Source: Aequorivita sinensis
Lineage (GTDB): Bacteria > Bacteroidota > Bacteroidia > Flavobacteriales > Flavobacteriaceae
Length of the DNA stretch: 64,000 nt
Assembly: GCF_006346335.1 (NCBI RefSeq)
Contig: NZ_VDMC01000011.1
Coordinates: 17,630 to 81,629 of the forward strand
Direction: 5' to 3'
Position numbers and translations under genes: made by a program. Shown here piece by piece: positions 26,682-36,209 of the stretch. Position 1 is the first letter of the stretch. Every line of letters begins with the position of its first letter. Below the pieces are notes generated by a model. That model saw nothing but the letters and a program-made list of their open reading frames with translations. It did no database searches and had not been told where the DNA came from.

Positions 26682-26744
26682 TTCTTTGCGTCCTTGGCGT
26701 CTCGGCGGTAAAAATTACACCGCAAAGTCGCAGAAAGCGCAGAG
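26682..26744. repeat. Imperfect palindrome made of two inverted TTTGCG-type repeats
   Basis: A copy CTTTGCGTCCTTGGCGTCTC (26684-26703) is followed by its inverted partner ACCGCAAAGTCGCAGAAAGC (26719-26738). The GGCGGT/ACCGC ends face each other around an A/T centre. The element lies between the TPR and barrel genes. As RNA it would fold into a long hairpin that could tune read-through between them. Confidence 0.5.
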
Positions 26745-26748
26745 GTTT

Positions 26749-29700
26749 TTAGTTTCCGGTTTCTACAGATGAATTTGTTTTTGCTTCAGCGTTTTTAATC
26801 ACAGCTAATTCTGCTTTTGCTTCTTCAACTACTTCTGGATATTCAGTGAAGTTTTTAGTAACGCTTTCCAAAATATAAGTTGCTTGATACGCGTCGTTTA
26901 GCGCATAAAAGTTTTTAGCCATTAGCACCAAACCTTTTGCTCCATAAAGCTTATATCCCGAATAATCTTTAGCTAATTTCTGAACCGATGCATTTGAAGC
27001 CTCATAATTTCCTTCTTTGTTTTTGAAATAGGCATCGAAGTACAAGGCTTCAGCAGCAAGCTGGCCTGTTGCAATTTTTTGAACTTCGGCATAAGCTGTT
27101 TTAGCTTTAGCTTCGTTGTTTGTTTTCATTGCAGAACGTGCAATAATTACTTGCGCATCACTCTTAATGGAGTTATCAATTTTTGAATTCTGTAAAACCT
27201 TTTCAGCATAGTTTACTGCTTCAGCATACTTCTTCAACTCGTAAGAAGCCTTCATACTGTTAGTCTGCGCAAAGATGATATTCTGTGGAAAATCTGCTTC
27301 AGCCTCTAATCTTGTTAAGTATTTTAAAGCACTCTTATAATCTTGCTTCCCTAAATACAATTCTGAAACTCTCGATAGTGCCTGTTCTGTAAATTCGCTT
27401 CTCTCACGATTTACAACATATTCAAAATGTGGAATAGCTTTATCTGAAGCCTTGTTTGCAAAATAAATCTGACCTAAATAGAAGTGCGCTTTTAATGCGT
27501 GTTGACCATTTGGAAACTCCTTTAAATATTCTTGAAAACGACCTTGTGCTTGTGACTGTTTGTTTTCTAGATAAGGTTGTTCCGCTGCGAGATAAGTTGC
27601 ATCATCAAGCTCTGTATCGCCAACTTGCACATACTCTAAATCTTTTACCCAACGTGCATATTCATCTACATTACCTTGGTCTATATAAATGATTTTTGCA
27701 GATGATACTGCTTGTAAAGCTTCTTGTGTAGATGGAAAATCTTTCGCTACTCGTTTAAAAATAGCTAAGGCCTCATTACTCCTTCCGGTGTTGTCGTAAA
27801 TAAGCGCTTTTTTAAGCAATGCCTTCGGAACGAAGATACTGTTTGGCGTATCGCGAATCATTTGATCGTAAGCCGAAATTGCTTCTGTGTTTTTATTTTG
27901 AGCTACATACGTATTTCCTAATTCGTATAAAGCATCATCACGGTAAACCGACTTTGGATATTTCTTAGAAAACGCAATTAACTCCTCTATTTTCTTTTCG
28001 CTTCTATCTACAAAACCATAGCTTATAGCTTTTTGGAATTCTGCATAGTCGTTGTTACCGCCTAATTCAACTGCAGTATTGTAATTTTCCATTGCCGGCC
28101 AGTATTGGCTTGTAACAAAATAACTATCTCCCAAACGTAAATAAGCATCTTTCTTTCTTACATTTTCGGTCGAAGATGAACTTACATAACTTTTAAAGTT
28201 TGAGATAGCATCAGCATAATTTTTTAGTTTGAATTGATTGTAAGCCACATTGTACTTCAAATTTTTATATTCTGAAGTATTTTGAGAGCCTGCTAACTTT
28301 GCAAACTTATTATAACCACTTAAAGACTTTTCATAGTTTGCCAATTGATAATCACTTTCTGCCTTCCAATATGTTGCGCGAGCAGTGAAATCTTGGGCTT
28401 GTGGTTCTTTCAAACTCTTATCGAAATAGACGATAGCTTCGTTGTAATTCGATTCGTTATAAAGCTCTATTCCTCTGAAAAAAGCAACTTTTTGGTAAGC
28501 CGCCTTATCTGCGAAATTCTTGTTGTTTTCCAGTAACTCAAGCGCTTCTTTATAGTTTTTGGAAGTGATGTAGCTGTCTATCAGTAACTTTTTAAGCTCA
28601 TCGTTATTAGCGTTGTTTGGATATTTCTCTATAAAAGAAAGAATAACTTGTGGCGTGCTTTTGTAGCTATTCCCGATCTCGTAACTCAGTTTTGCATAGT
28701 TTAAATACGCATCTTCTTGAATTTCGGCACTGAAATCCATTTCTGAAGCATTTTTAAAAGCGTTTAATGCTTCTTGTTTTTTGTTCAGTTTTAAATAACT
28801 TTCAGCTAAATGGTAATAAGCATTTTGCGCAACTGCATTCTTTCCGTCAATAATTTTATTGAATTCACCAATAGCTTTTTCAAAATCTCCTTCTTTGTAA
28901 TACGCATAACCTAGCAGGTAATAATCTGTATTATTCCATTTACCACGGGTTCCTTTGTATTCCTTTAAATAAGGAATAGCTTCGGAATATTGCCCTAGGT
29001 TAAAATAGCTTTCACCTATAATTTTTGAAAGTTGGCTTTTTTCAGCAGGAGAAGAATTATTAAATTGCTCCTTTCCCATATCTATTGCTTTCTGAAAGTT
29101 GCCAAGTTTGAAGTTCATATCGGCTTGGTAGTAGCTTAAGTCTTCCGAATAGCGCTCCTCCCCTTTTACATCTTCAAAGTTTTTATTTGCTTCCTCGTAA
29201 TCATCACCTTCATAAGCGATAAACCCTAAATAGTATTTTGCTTGCGAACCGTATTCTTGTGATGTAATCACTCTATTGAAGTAGTTTTTTGCCTCGTCGT
29301 AACGTTTCGCTTTAAAATAAACGTATCCATTATTAAAGTTAAAACGCTCTTTCTCACTTCGGCTTAAACTAAATTCATCAACCTTGTTGTACCATTTTTG
29401 AGCGTGAGAATATTTTCCATTGTCGAAATAGTAATTTGCAACATCTATATACGCAGAGTTTCGTTTTAAACTAGTAGGATGATTTTCGACAAACGACTCC
29501 ATTAATTGATCGGCATTTTGTTGATTTAAGCGAACAGCTGCATTAGCAATGTAGTAAGCACAGTCGCTTTGCACTGTTTCATCATCTGAACTATTTTTTA
29601 TTTTATCGAAAAGACTTTGGGCTGCTAAGTACTGCCCATTATTATACATCTCCAAAGCCTGGTTGAATTCTGCCAGGTGATTTGTAAACACGGCTGTTTG

Positions 29701-29763
29701 CTGTGAAAAAGATGAAAATGAAAGGAATAGAAAAAGCGAAAAGACTAGAAAATTCTTAATCAT
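26749..29763 (-). CDS. Large periplasmic tetratricopeptide-repeat protein
   Basis: This 1004-residue protein has a signal peptide (NFLVFSLFLFLSFSSFSQQ) and then TPR motifs over its whole length. Typical units include YNNGQYLAAQSLFDKI, YFKAKRYDEAKNYFNRV, YYKEGDFEKAIGEFNKI and YFVTSQYWPAMENYNTA; I estimate more than 20 helical repeats. The layout resembles BamD/YbgF-like TPR scaffolds, but no enzymatic domain is present. It is followed on the same strand by the plug-less barrel gene, separated by a palindromic repeat. I infer a scaffold in an envelope assembly or transport complex with that barrel. Confidence 0.88.
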   Translation of the reverse strand: MIKNFLVFSLFLFLSFSSFSQQTAVFTNHLAEFNQALEMYNNGQYLAAQSLFDKIKNSSDDETVQSDCAYYIANAAVRLNQQNADQLMESFVENHPTSLKRNSAYIDVANYYFDNGKYSHAQKWYNKVDEFSLSRSEKERFNFNNGYVYFKAKRYDEAKNYFNRVITSQEYGSQAKYYLGFIAYEGDDYEEANKNFEDVKGEERYSEDLSYYQADMNFKLGNFQKAIDMGKEQFNNSSPAEKSQLSKIIGESYFNLGQYSEAIPYLKEYKGTRGKWNNTDYYLLGYAYYKEGDFEKAIGEFNKIIDGKNAVAQNAYYHLAESYLKLNKKQEALNAFKNASEMDFSAEIQEDAYLNYAKLSYEIGNSYKSTPQVILSFIEKYPNNANNDELKKLLIDSYITSKNYKEALELLENNKNFADKAAYQKVAFFRGIELYNESNYNEAIVYFDKSLKEPQAQDFTARATYWKAESDYQLANYEKSLSGYNKFAKLAGSQNTSEYKNLKYNVAYNQFKLKNYADAISNFKSYVSSSSTENVRKKDAYLRLGDSYFVTSQYWPAMENYNTAVELGGNNDYAEFQKAISYGFVDRSEKKIEELIAFSKKYPKSVYRDDALYELGNTYVAQNKNTEAISAYDQMIRDTPNSIFVPKALLKKALIYDNTGRSNEALAIFKRVAKDFPSTQEALQAVSSAKIIYIDQGNVDEYARWVKDLEYVQVGDTELDDATYLAAEQPYLENKQSQAQGRFQEYLKEFPNGQHALKAHFYLGQIYFANKASDKAIPHFEYVVNRERSEFTEQALSRVSELYLGKQDYKSALKYLTRLEAEADFPQNIIFAQTNSMKASYELKKYAEAVNYAEKVLQNSKIDNSIKSDAQVIIARSAMKTNNEAKAKTAYAEVQKIATGQLAAEALYFDAYFKNKEGNYEASNASVQKLAKDYSGYKLYGAKGLVLMAKNFYALNDAYQATYILESVTKNFTEYPEVVEEAKAELAVIKNAEAKTNSSVETGN

Positions 29764-29992
29764 TATTTACAGTTTTTGAATGCGTAAAGATATTTAACTT
29801 TAAGTGTAGCTTTCTTCTATACTGTAACTTTTAAGGTTTAATTAACGAATAATTTTAAGAGTGATTTTCCTTAGAAGATAACGCTGTAAATGGGAAATAA
29901 GTATGTAAAGCTAAAAGAGAATTTAACATTGATTAAAACACTTGAAAAAAATACTGTAATTTTAAATTTTTTAAATCATTAATCCTGTTGTT

Positions 29993-30454
29993 ATGAAGAA
30001 GTTATTAATTATAAGTGTGGTTTTATTGACAGTTTCCGCCACTGCCCAACGCAATCCTTTTAAGAATTTAACCGAGAAAAACGGCAAAATAGGTATTGGC
30101 ACTTCAAATCCAGACGAATTATTAACTGTAAAAGGAAAAATACACACCCAAGAGGTTTTAGTAGATTTGGATGGAGCGGTCGCACCTGATTATGTTTTTG
30201 AAAAATACTTTACTGGCACTTCTAGCTTGATGCCAGAATACAACTTAATTTCATTAGAAGAATTAGAATTGTATTTAAAAGAAAACAACCACTTGCCAAA
30301 TATCCCATCGGCCGATACAATGAAAGCGGAAGGCATTTCGTTAAAAGAAATGAACTTGCTACTTCTTCAAAAAATTGAGGAATTAACGCTGTACACACTT
30401 CAGCAGCAAAAAGAAATTGATGCTTTAAAAGAAAAAATTTCAGATAATAAATAA
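29993..30454 (+). CDS. Secreted tail-fibre-like protein with C-terminal coiled coil
   Basis: This 153-residue protein has a signal peptide (LLIISVVLLTVSATAQ), then KIGIGTSNPDELLTVKGKIH, the flavobacterial motif shared with long tail-fibre-like surface proteins. The end contains NNHLPNIPSADTMKAEGISL and a heptad-rich stretch (LLLQKIEELTLYTLQQQKEI) predicted to be a coiled coil. It lacks the long variable repeat region of larger relatives, so it is the family's stalk/terminal unit alone. Its role is unknown. It lies upstream of, and on the same strand as, the ftsE-like gene, but a -7 motif in the gap suggests separate transcription. Confidence 0.75.
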   Translation: MKKLLIISVVLLTVSATAQRNPFKNLTEKNGKIGIGTSNPDELLTVKGKIHTQEVLVDLDGAVAPDYVFEKYFTGTSSLMPEYNLISLEELELYLKENNHLPNIPSADTMKAEGISLKEMNLLLLQKIEELTLYTLQQQKEIDALKEKISDNK

Positions 30455-30491
30455 GTAGTAGTAATCTGTTGCAGTTTGCGGTAATTCAAAT

Positions 30492-30499
30492 TACTTTTG
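30492..30499 (+). promoter_or_regulatory. Putative -7 promoter element of the ftsE-like gene
   Basis: TACTTTTG matches TAnnTTTG about 65 bp before the start codon. A TTTG 13 bp upstream is closer than standard -33 spacing, so the call is tentative. Confidence 0.4.
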
Positions 30500-30564
30500 T
30501 CTCTCGGCTTCAATGGGAAACCTTAAACACTTATTACTCTTAACGCTTAACATACAACTTAAAA

Positions 30565-31248
30565 ATGTCCAACCACGTATTACAATTAAAAGATGCCGTA
30601 ATTTATCAAGGAGATAATTTGGTGCTTTCAGACGTTACTGTTTCTGTAGATAAAGGTGAATTTGTTTACCTAATCGGAAAAACAGGGACAGGAAAGAGTA
30701 GTTTTATGAAAACACTTTACGGAGATCTACCGCTTAAGGAAGGTCAGGGTGATATTGTTGGATACGATTTGGCTACTTTAAAAGAAAAAGACATTCCATT
30801 TTTAAGAAGAAAGTTAGGGGTAGTTTTTCAAGACTTTAAGTTGTTAAACGACCGTACTGTAAACGCCAATTTGCATTTTGTACTTACAGCAACCGGCTGG
30901 AAGGATAAGGCTGCTATGGAAAATAGAATAAACGAAGTGCTTGACAAAGTAGGGATGAAAACCAAAGCTTTTAAATACCCATATCAGCTTTCTGGTGGAG
31001 AGCAGCAACGTATTGCAATTGCTCGAGCTCTTTTAAACGACCCTGAACTAATTCTTGCCGATGAGCCTACGGGAAACTTAGACCCTCAAACAAGTGTTGA
31101 AGTGATGGAGGTTTTACGTGAAATAAACAAAAACGGAAATACTATTTTAATGGCAACTCACGATTATGCCTTACTACTAAAATACCCTTCAAAAACGCTA
31201 AAATGCGACGAAAATCAGATTTTTGAAGTTGTGCAGAAAACAGTATAA
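30565..31248 (+). CDS. ftsE: ABC transporter ATP-binding protein, FtsE type
   Basis: This 227-residue protein has all ATPase motifs: Walker [10 protein letters not shown] (about 38-46), Q-loop [14 protein letters not shown], signature [16 protein letters not shown] (about 143-158), Walker [13 protein letters not shown] and H-loop MATHDYALL. The sequence [12 protein letters not shown] and the size match FtsE, which works with FtsX at the divisome to activate peptidoglycan hydrolases. No ftsX is adjacent; the FtsX-like permease at 17869 is of the LolC/LolE type and is distant. In flavobacteria ftsE is often separate from ftsX, so the assignment is likely but not certain. Confidence 0.85.
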   Translation: MSNHVLQLKDAVIYQGDNLVLSDVTVSVDKGEFVYLIGKTGTGKSSFMKTLYGDLPLKEGQGDIVGYDLATLKEKDIPFLRRKLGVVFQDFKLLNDRTVNANLHFVLTATGWKDKAAMENRINEVLDKVGMKTKAFKYPYQLSGGEQQRIAIARALLNDPELILADEPTGNLDPQTSVEVMEVLREINKNGNTILMATHDYALLLKYPSKTLKCDENQIFEVVQKTV

Positions 31249-31333
31249 AAAAGTTGGTAGTCTTTAGTTGGAAGTAAAGTTTCGGGTAAAAGTCATGGTT
31301 CTCAACGACGTTATACAAAACGTCAATTCAAAT

Positions 31334-32965
31334 TCAATCCTTCAGAATACTTGGATCGCGTAATTGAAGCTCACACTCTTTTTGAAGTGTTGGATCTATT
31401 TTTAGGTGGATTTTCCCTTTCGCATTTGGCTTTAGCACAGTATTTTTTCCAATTGTAATTCCTTTTTTAGACGTTAAGTTTAAACTGGCATCCTCTTTAA
31501 AAGTTTGATTTTGCAGTATTACTTCAGCGTGAGAAGTGAGTTTAAAATCCCATCGATTAAAACTTTGGTTTTCAATTGTAACAGGGCCTTTTTCAGCAAA
31601 CATATCAAATACCATTTTTACAGCCCGTCCAGTATGTAGCATCCCTGCTCCGTATTTTCCGGCAAAAGGTTTGTTAGCTTCAATATGATCGATATTAGTA
31701 GATGTCATCTTTAAAATACTTTCAACTTCTGTAACCGGTAAACAAGGGTAAAGCGAAAACATCAACCCTATAGTTCCTGAAACTAATGGCGCTGCTGGTG
31801 AAGTTGCTTCAATAGTAATATAAACAGGTTTTCCTTCTTTAATACTATGAGTAAAACGCAATTGCCCATTGGATGGCGCTAAAATATCCACATCCTTATT
31901 TAAAGTAGTTACTGAAACAGGGTAAGTGCTAACGGCTTGAGTAATGTCGTTATTTTTAAACCCTCCTGTTCTCCCTACATATCCACGAATGTTTTCAATA
32001 TAAAATTTATTATTATCGCTTTTTAAAATATTGTCTTCAATATTTTCGTATTTATAATTTACGGAAGAAACTGAAATAACATTATCATAGGAAGCTGGAA
32101 AGTAACTCATTTCGCCTTTATTTCTTTCCCATCCACGATTCCCGGCAGCTGCAACTAGTATGGTACCTCGCGCAAACATTTCATTTACCTCGTCTTGCAC
32201 TTCTGGCGTGTTATAACTACCTACCCAACTACAATTAATAACTTTTGCCCCTGCTTTTGATAACTCTTGCAGTATTTCAAAAGTTCTAAATCTGCCATAA
32301 GTAGTGCCGTAGATAGCACAATCATAACAAACGCCTGGAATACCGTAACCGTTATCGCCTTGGGCTGCGGCTATCGCTGCTACCGAAGTGCCATGACCAT
32401 CAACATCGGGAGATTTGTGGAATATCGTTGTTTTATCTTTTAAATCTATATTAGTGGTATCAATAGCTCCATCTGATATACCAATTACCGTTTTGCTATC
32501 TCCTGTAGTATAGTACCAAGCTTCGGGTAATCCGAGAAAATCTAAATAATCAAGGTTAACGGCAAACCCCTCATTCCCTCCTATCGTACTTGTAAGCCCA
32601 TAATCATTAGGTTCAAAAATTTTCTTTTGTTCGTCAGGAATTATTTCCCCTCTTTTAAATAAACCTCCAGAAGTTTGAAGTAAATCTTCTAGTAAAAACG
32701 AATTGTCTGCAATTACAAAAAATGTTGCATTCAAATCTTCCTTTTTAGCTTTTCGATAGGTTTTTTTGAATTCAGAAATCTTATAGTTTTTGAGGACAGA
32801 TTTCAACCTTGAATTGTTGCCGCTATATTTTAAATAATTCCCTTCTTTTACAAAGGGCACCTCAACGGTAGAATCTCTTGCGGTTAAATAAAACCAAGAA
32901 TCACTCTGTGCTGTGGAGGGTATGGAGATGATTAAACAAAATATAACTATCAGGTAATGTTTCAT
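31334..32965 (-). CDS. Secreted S8 family serine peptidase (subtilase)
   Basis: This 543-residue protein has a signal peptide (YLIVIFCLIISIPSTAQ) and a pro-region (about 20-130). The catalytic residues are Asp 165 (VIGISDGAIDTTNIDL), His 191 (DGHGTSVAAIAA) and Ser 389 (TSPAAPLVSGTIGL), with oxyanion Asn 276 (AAAGNRG). The Asp motif is DGA instead of the common DTG/DSG. A beta-rich C-terminal domain of about 90 residues follows (FNRWDFKLTSHAEVILQNQT), probably adhesive or structural. No T9SS sorting motif is obvious. It is transcribed alone, opposite the ftsE-like gene. Confidence 0.88.
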   Translation of the reverse strand: MKHYLIVIFCLIISIPSTAQSDSWFYLTARDSTVEVPFVKEGNYLKYSGNNSRLKSVLKNYKISEFKKTYRKAKKEDLNATFFVIADNSFLLEDLLQTSGGLFKRGEIIPDEQKKIFEPNDYGLTSTIGGNEGFAVNLDYLDFLGLPEAWYYTTGDSKTVIGISDGAIDTTNIDLKDKTTIFHKSPDVDGHGTSVAAIAAAQGDNGYGIPGVCYDCAIYGTTYGRFRTFEILQELSKAGAKVINCSWVGSYNTPEVQDEVNEMFARGTILVAAAGNRGWERNKGEMSYFPASYDNVISVSSVNYKYENIEDNILKSDNNKFYIENIRGYVGRTGGFKNNDITQAVSTYPVSVTTLNKDVDILAPSNGQLRFTHSIKEGKPVYITIEATSPAAPLVSGTIGLMFSLYPCLPVTEVESILKMTSTNIDHIEANKPFAGKYGAGMLHTGRAVKMVFDMFAEKGPVTIENQSFNRWDFKLTSHAEVILQNQTFKEDASLNLTSKKGITIGKNTVLKPNAKGKIHLKIDPTLQKECELQLRDPSILKD

Positions 32966-32972
32966 AGTTTAG

Positions 32973-32980
32973 CAAAATTA
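32973..32980 (-). promoter_or_regulatory. Putative -7 promoter element of the subtilase gene
   Basis: The minus strand reads TAATTTTG, a match to TAnnTTTG, 7 bp before the ATG. Initiation would give a very short leader, which is seen in Bacteroidota. There is no clear -33 element. Confidence 0.35.
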
Positions 32981-33077
32981 GTGACAAGATAAGAAGTTCG
33001 TTTGACTTTTGCCGTTAGTTACTTAATTTCTAAAAGTCTTTAGCGTATTTTAGCAAGTTGAAAAGCAAAGTAAGAAA

Positions 33078-33968
33078 ATGATATCTATTTTAATACCAAC
33101 TTACAATTATAATATTTACGAGTTAGTAGCTAAAATACACGCTCAGGTAGTTAAGTGTAATGTAGCTTTTGAAATTATAGTTTGTGAAGACGCTTCGGAT
33201 AGTTTTTTAACTGAAAACAGAAAGATTAAGGAACTTCGCCACACTGAACATCAGGTATTAAAAAATAACATAGGAAGAACCTCCCTTAGAGATTTACTGG
33301 CAAAAAAAGCCGTCCATAATTGGGTGCTGTTTTTAGATGCAGATGTGCTTCCAAAAAATGAGGATTTCATAAAAAACTATATAGTAACTATAAAAAATTC
33401 CGATTCCGAAGTAATATTAGGAGGTATTTGTTACAAAAAAGAGAAACCAGAACCTTCTAAAATGCTTCGATGGATATATGGGGTTGAACGTGAAACAAAA
33501 CCTTTGGAAGCAAGAAACAAAGACCCATACACTATTGTTTCATCAAACCTTCTTATTAAGAAGGATATTTTTTTGGAAACCAATACGATAGACGAAAAGT
33601 TTTATGGTATGGACAACTTTTTTTCCAATCAATTAAAAAGAAAAGATATCAAAGTAAAACACATTGAAAATCCGGTTATCCATCTTGGATTAGAAGATAA
33701 TAAGGTTTTTCTAAAAAAAGCCTTAGCCGCAGTTGAAACTACGGTTATTCTAGAAGAAAAAGGATTTATGGACAATAATATGCGACCCATTCAAAAAAGT
33801 TATTTAAAACTTAAAAAGTATCATTTAGTAAATAGCTTTAGTTTCATAGTTTCTAGGTTTAGAAAAACCATGGAGCGTAATTTCAATTCTGATAATCCAA
33901 ATTTATTCTGGTTCGATCTTTATAGATTAAACTATTACATTCAACTTAAGAAAGAGCAAAATGCCTAG
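33078..33968 (+). CDS. Family 2 glycosyltransferase
   Basis: This 296-residue GT-A fold enzyme begins MISILIPTYNYNIYELVAKI. It has FEIIVCEDASDS (first Asp pair), VLFLDADVLPKNEDF (DxD-type metal motif, about 92-98) and VSSNLLIKKDIFLETN with an acidic catalytic region. It transfers a sugar from a nucleotide donor; donor and acceptor are unknown. No transmembrane segments, so it is a cytosolic or peripheral enzyme. Its end overlaps the next glycosyltransferase by 8 bp. It opens the surface-glycan cluster. Confidence 0.9.
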   Translation: MISILIPTYNYNIYELVAKIHAQVVKCNVAFEIIVCEDASDSFLTENRKIKELRHTEHQVLKNNIGRTSLRDLLAKKAVHNWVLFLDADVLPKNEDFIKNYIVTIKNSDSEVILGGICYKKEKPEPSKMLRWIYGVERETKPLEARNKDPYTIVSSNLLIKKDIFLETNTIDEKFYGMDNFFSNQLKRKDIKVKHIENPVIHLGLEDNKVFLKKALAAVETTVILEEKGFMDNNMRPIQKSYLKLKKYHLVNSFSFIVSRFRKTMERNFNSDNPNLFWFDLYRLNYYIQLKKEQNA

Positions 33969-34899
33969 ATTTTCTGTAATTATACCACTTTATAACAAAG
34001 AAGAGGATTTCCCATCCACTCTAAAAAGCGTTATGAGTCAAACCTTCAAAGATTTTGAAGTGATAATAGTTAACGATGGCTCTACAGATAACAGTTTAGC
34101 AGTTGCAGAATCCATTAAAGATAGTCGCATAAAAATATATAGCAAAGAAAATGAAGGTCTAGCAGCCACACGAAATTATGCAGTAGCAAAAGCCACTTCA
34201 GAAAATGTTGTATGGATAGATGCAGATGACTATTGGTTGCCTTGGCACTTAGAAAATATAGATGCTATTTTAGCAAAATTTCCAGAGGCGCATTGGTTTG
34301 CCACAGCATACAATAAAAAACACAATGATAAATTAACTCGAAAAATGGTTTCCCCCTTTGCAGATATAACTGAGGATTGGATTGGACAGGTAAACTATTT
34401 TGAATATAGTCTAGCCGATTCTGCGGCAACAGGTTCTAGTATCGGGTTTAAGAAGCGGTTTTTTCAAAACCTTGGAGGTCATAATACCGATATAACTTTC
34501 TCTGAAGATACCGATTTATGGATACGAGCTGCATTAAAAGCACCTTTGGCTTTTTCAAATAAAGTATCTACTGTTATAAATTTAGATTCGAACAATCGCC
34601 TTAATCACAGTAGCTTAAAATCACGAATTTACCCAGACTTCGATCTTTATGACAAAGAAGCAGAAACCAATCCGGCACTAAAGCAATATTTAAATGTACA
34701 CAGATATTCTATTGCAATTCAGTATAAGCTAGCAGGAGATAAAGCAAATTTTGAAAAGTATAAAAGCAAATTGATTTTGGAAGGATTAAACGCCAAACAA
34801 AAATTATTACTTTCCCTACCAAGGCAAGTTTTAATAAAGTCGAAAGCGTTTAAAGAGTTCTTACATCAATCTGGCTTCTATTTCAGTACTTATCGGTAA
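33961..34899 (+). CDS. Family 2 glycosyltransferase
   Basis: This 312-residue GT2 enzyme begins FSVIIPLYNKEEDFPSTLKS. It continues with FEVIIVNDGSTDNSLAV (nucleotide-binding NDGSTD), VVWIDADDYWLPWHLENI (DxDD metal motif) and TFSEDTDLWIRAALKAPLAF (ED catalytic region). It is co-translated with the preceding gene (8-bp overlap). Its 3' end overlaps the convergent fdtA-type gene by 10 bp, with no terminator between. Specificity is unknown. Confidence 0.92.
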   Translation: MPRFSVIIPLYNKEEDFPSTLKSVMSQTFKDFEVIIVNDGSTDNSLAVAESIKDSRIKIYSKENEGLAATRNYAVAKATSENVVWIDADDYWLPWHLENIDAILAKFPEAHWFATAYNKKHNDKLTRKMVSPFADITEDWIGQVNYFEYSLADSAATGSSIGFKKRFFQNLGGHNTDITFSEDTDLWIRAALKAPLAFSNKVSTVINLDSNNRLNHSSLKSRIYPDFDLYDKEAETNPALKQYLNVHRYSIAIQYKLAGDKANFEKYKSKLILEGLNAKQKLLLSLPRQVLIKSKAFKEFLHQSGFYFSTYR

Positions 34900-35297
34900 A
34901 ATTTCTCAAATTCTGAATATTCACGGATGTAATCCGACTCTAAGAAAACATCTGAAGAAAACACCACACAAATCGCTCCTGAAGAGAAATCGCCAAGTTC
35001 ACGCCAAATACCTGTAGGAATAAGCAATCCTTTATTGGGCTTGTTTAAAGTAACTGTTTTCTTATTTATTCCATCGTCCAGTATTACCTCAAAACTTCCG
35101 CTAACTGCTATTAGGAACTCTTGTTGTTCTTTGTGGGCATGTCCTCCTCTATGGGCATCACTAGGAACATCATACAAATAATACACACGCTTAAAATCAA
35201 AAGGTAAGGTGTCTCCTTCTATAACCGCCAAATTTCCACGATGATCGGCAATTTTAGGAATATCTAACACCTGGCAATTATCAATTGTATTTTTCAT
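34890..35297 (-). CDS. fdtA: dTDP-sugar 3,4-ketoisomerase (FdtA/WxcM-like cupin)
   Basis: This 135-residue cupin has the sugar-ketoisomerase signature: IPKIADHRGNLAVIEG (about 14-29), FKRVYYLYDVPSDAHRGGHA (catalytic His region about 35-54), HKEQQEFLIAVSGSFEVILD, and LLIPTGIWREL. FdtA converts dTDP-4-keto-6-deoxyglucose to the 3-keto form with galacto configuration; QdtA gives the gluco form. These cannot be told apart by eye. The aminotransferase partner is at 38639-39739. It overlaps the upstream GT2 gene by 17 bp, so both are on one message. Confidence 0.85.
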   Translation of the reverse strand: MKNTIDNCQVLDIPKIADHRGNLAVIEGDTLPFDFKRVYYLYDVPSDAHRGGHAHKEQQEFLIAVSGSFEVILDDGINKKTVTLNKPNKGLLIPTGIWRELGDFSSGAICVVFSSDVFLESDYIREYSEFEKFYR

Positions 35298-36117
35298 TTG
35301 GTTTTGTTTTGTTGTAATCGGCTATACTTTTGAATCCAACTTTTATTTTATGAGGAATCTCCGACAGTGAAATATATTTTTTTCTATAGATAAAGAACAC
35401 AAATTTGAACACCCAAATATAACTGAAAATTCCATAGTCATATGTTTTAATGGCCGCCTTAGCATACAGCAGTCTATCACTTTCTACATCATCACTAGAA
35501 GATAGTGGAGGATGTATGGTTATATATTCAGGATAAAAATATGGCGTTAATCCAAGCTTTTTTGCATCGGTAAGAAAAACAAAGTTTTCAGCATCTTCAA
35601 ATTGTGCTCCTAGCCCGAATCGTTCATCAAAAAACAATTTTTTATTTAAGACCTCAGAAAGCTTAAATGATATTTCAATAGACAGTGTTTTCTGAGTTAC
35701 AAACCTGTTATGATCCATCCCTTTTTTAGGATACTCCCAATAATCTTTTCCTTCGGTGGTAAGCGTTTTAAACGTAATAATTGGATTTGGATGTGTATTA
35801 TAAGCTTTTACAATTACTGCTGCAAAGCCTTTCATAAACACTACGTCATCATCTGTATTAAAACACAATGGCCCAATTGCATTTTGAATGGCTAGGTTTC
35901 TACTTTTTGAAAGTCCTTTTTCAAAAGAATTAATTACACGAATGTTTGGGTTACTAGATTCTAAAATTGAGTTTTCATCCGTTTGATTAACAATCAACAC
36001 TTTAAACCCTTCCATTCCAGATTCCGCAAACATAGCATTTAGAAAGTCCAAGGATGTTCGGTGCATGGTCGCCACCAAAATCTCCAAATCTGTGGTTTTA
36101 TATGTATATTCGGGCAT
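35281..36117 (-). CDS. Family 2-like glycosyltransferase
   Basis: The chosen ATG (MPEYTYKTTDLEILVATMHR) gives 278 residues. The ATG six codons upstream lies inside the putative -7 element (36133-36140), so it cannot be the start if that element is used. The protein has a GT-A-like core: TDLEILVATMHRTSLDFLNA, FKVLIVNQTDENSIL, KSRNLAIQNAIGPLCFNTDD (metal motif NTDDD) and ERFGLGAQFEDAENFVFL (galactosyltransferase-type GxxFEDAE). It probably adds one residue of the repeat unit. It overlaps fdtA by 17 bp. Confidence 0.82.
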   Translation of the reverse strand: MPEYTYKTTDLEILVATMHRTSLDFLNAMFAESGMEGFKVLIVNQTDENSILESSNPNIRVINSFEKGLSKSRNLAIQNAIGPLCFNTDDDVVFMKGFAAVIVKAYNTHPNPIITFKTLTTEGKDYWEYPKKGMDHNRFVTQKTLSIEISFKLSEVLNKKLFFDERFGLGAQFEDAENFVFLTDAKKLGLTPYFYPEYITIHPPLSSSDDVESDRLLYAKAAIKTYDYGIFSYIWVFKFVFFIYRKKYISLSEIPHKIKVGFKSIADYNKTKPNEKYN

Positions 36118-36132
36118 CAATTTTCGTTTAAG

Positions 36133-36140
36133 CAAATGTA
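36133..36140 (-). promoter_or_regulatory. Putative -7 promoter element of the glycosyltransferase/fdtA unit
   Basis: The minus strand reads TACATTTG, an exact TAnnTTTG match, 16 bp before the chosen ATG at 36117. It supports that start over 36135. The hexanucleotide repeat lies just upstream in the spacer/-33 region. Confidence 0.5.
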
Positions 36141-36185
36141 TCGAAAATGAAATCGAAATCGAAGTTGAAATCGAAATCGAAATAA
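36141..36185. repeat. Hexanucleotide tandem repeat (GAAATC) in a divergent promoter region
   Basis: About seven units of GAAATC with small variants (GAAAAT, GAAGTT, GAAATA) fill the gap between two divergent glycosyltransferase genes. The tract abuts the -7 element of the minus-strand unit, so its length would set promoter spacing. Length variation cannot be judged from one sequence. Confidence 0.7.
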
Positions 36186-36209
36186 TAAATTAGAGAATAT
36201 TACATACCG

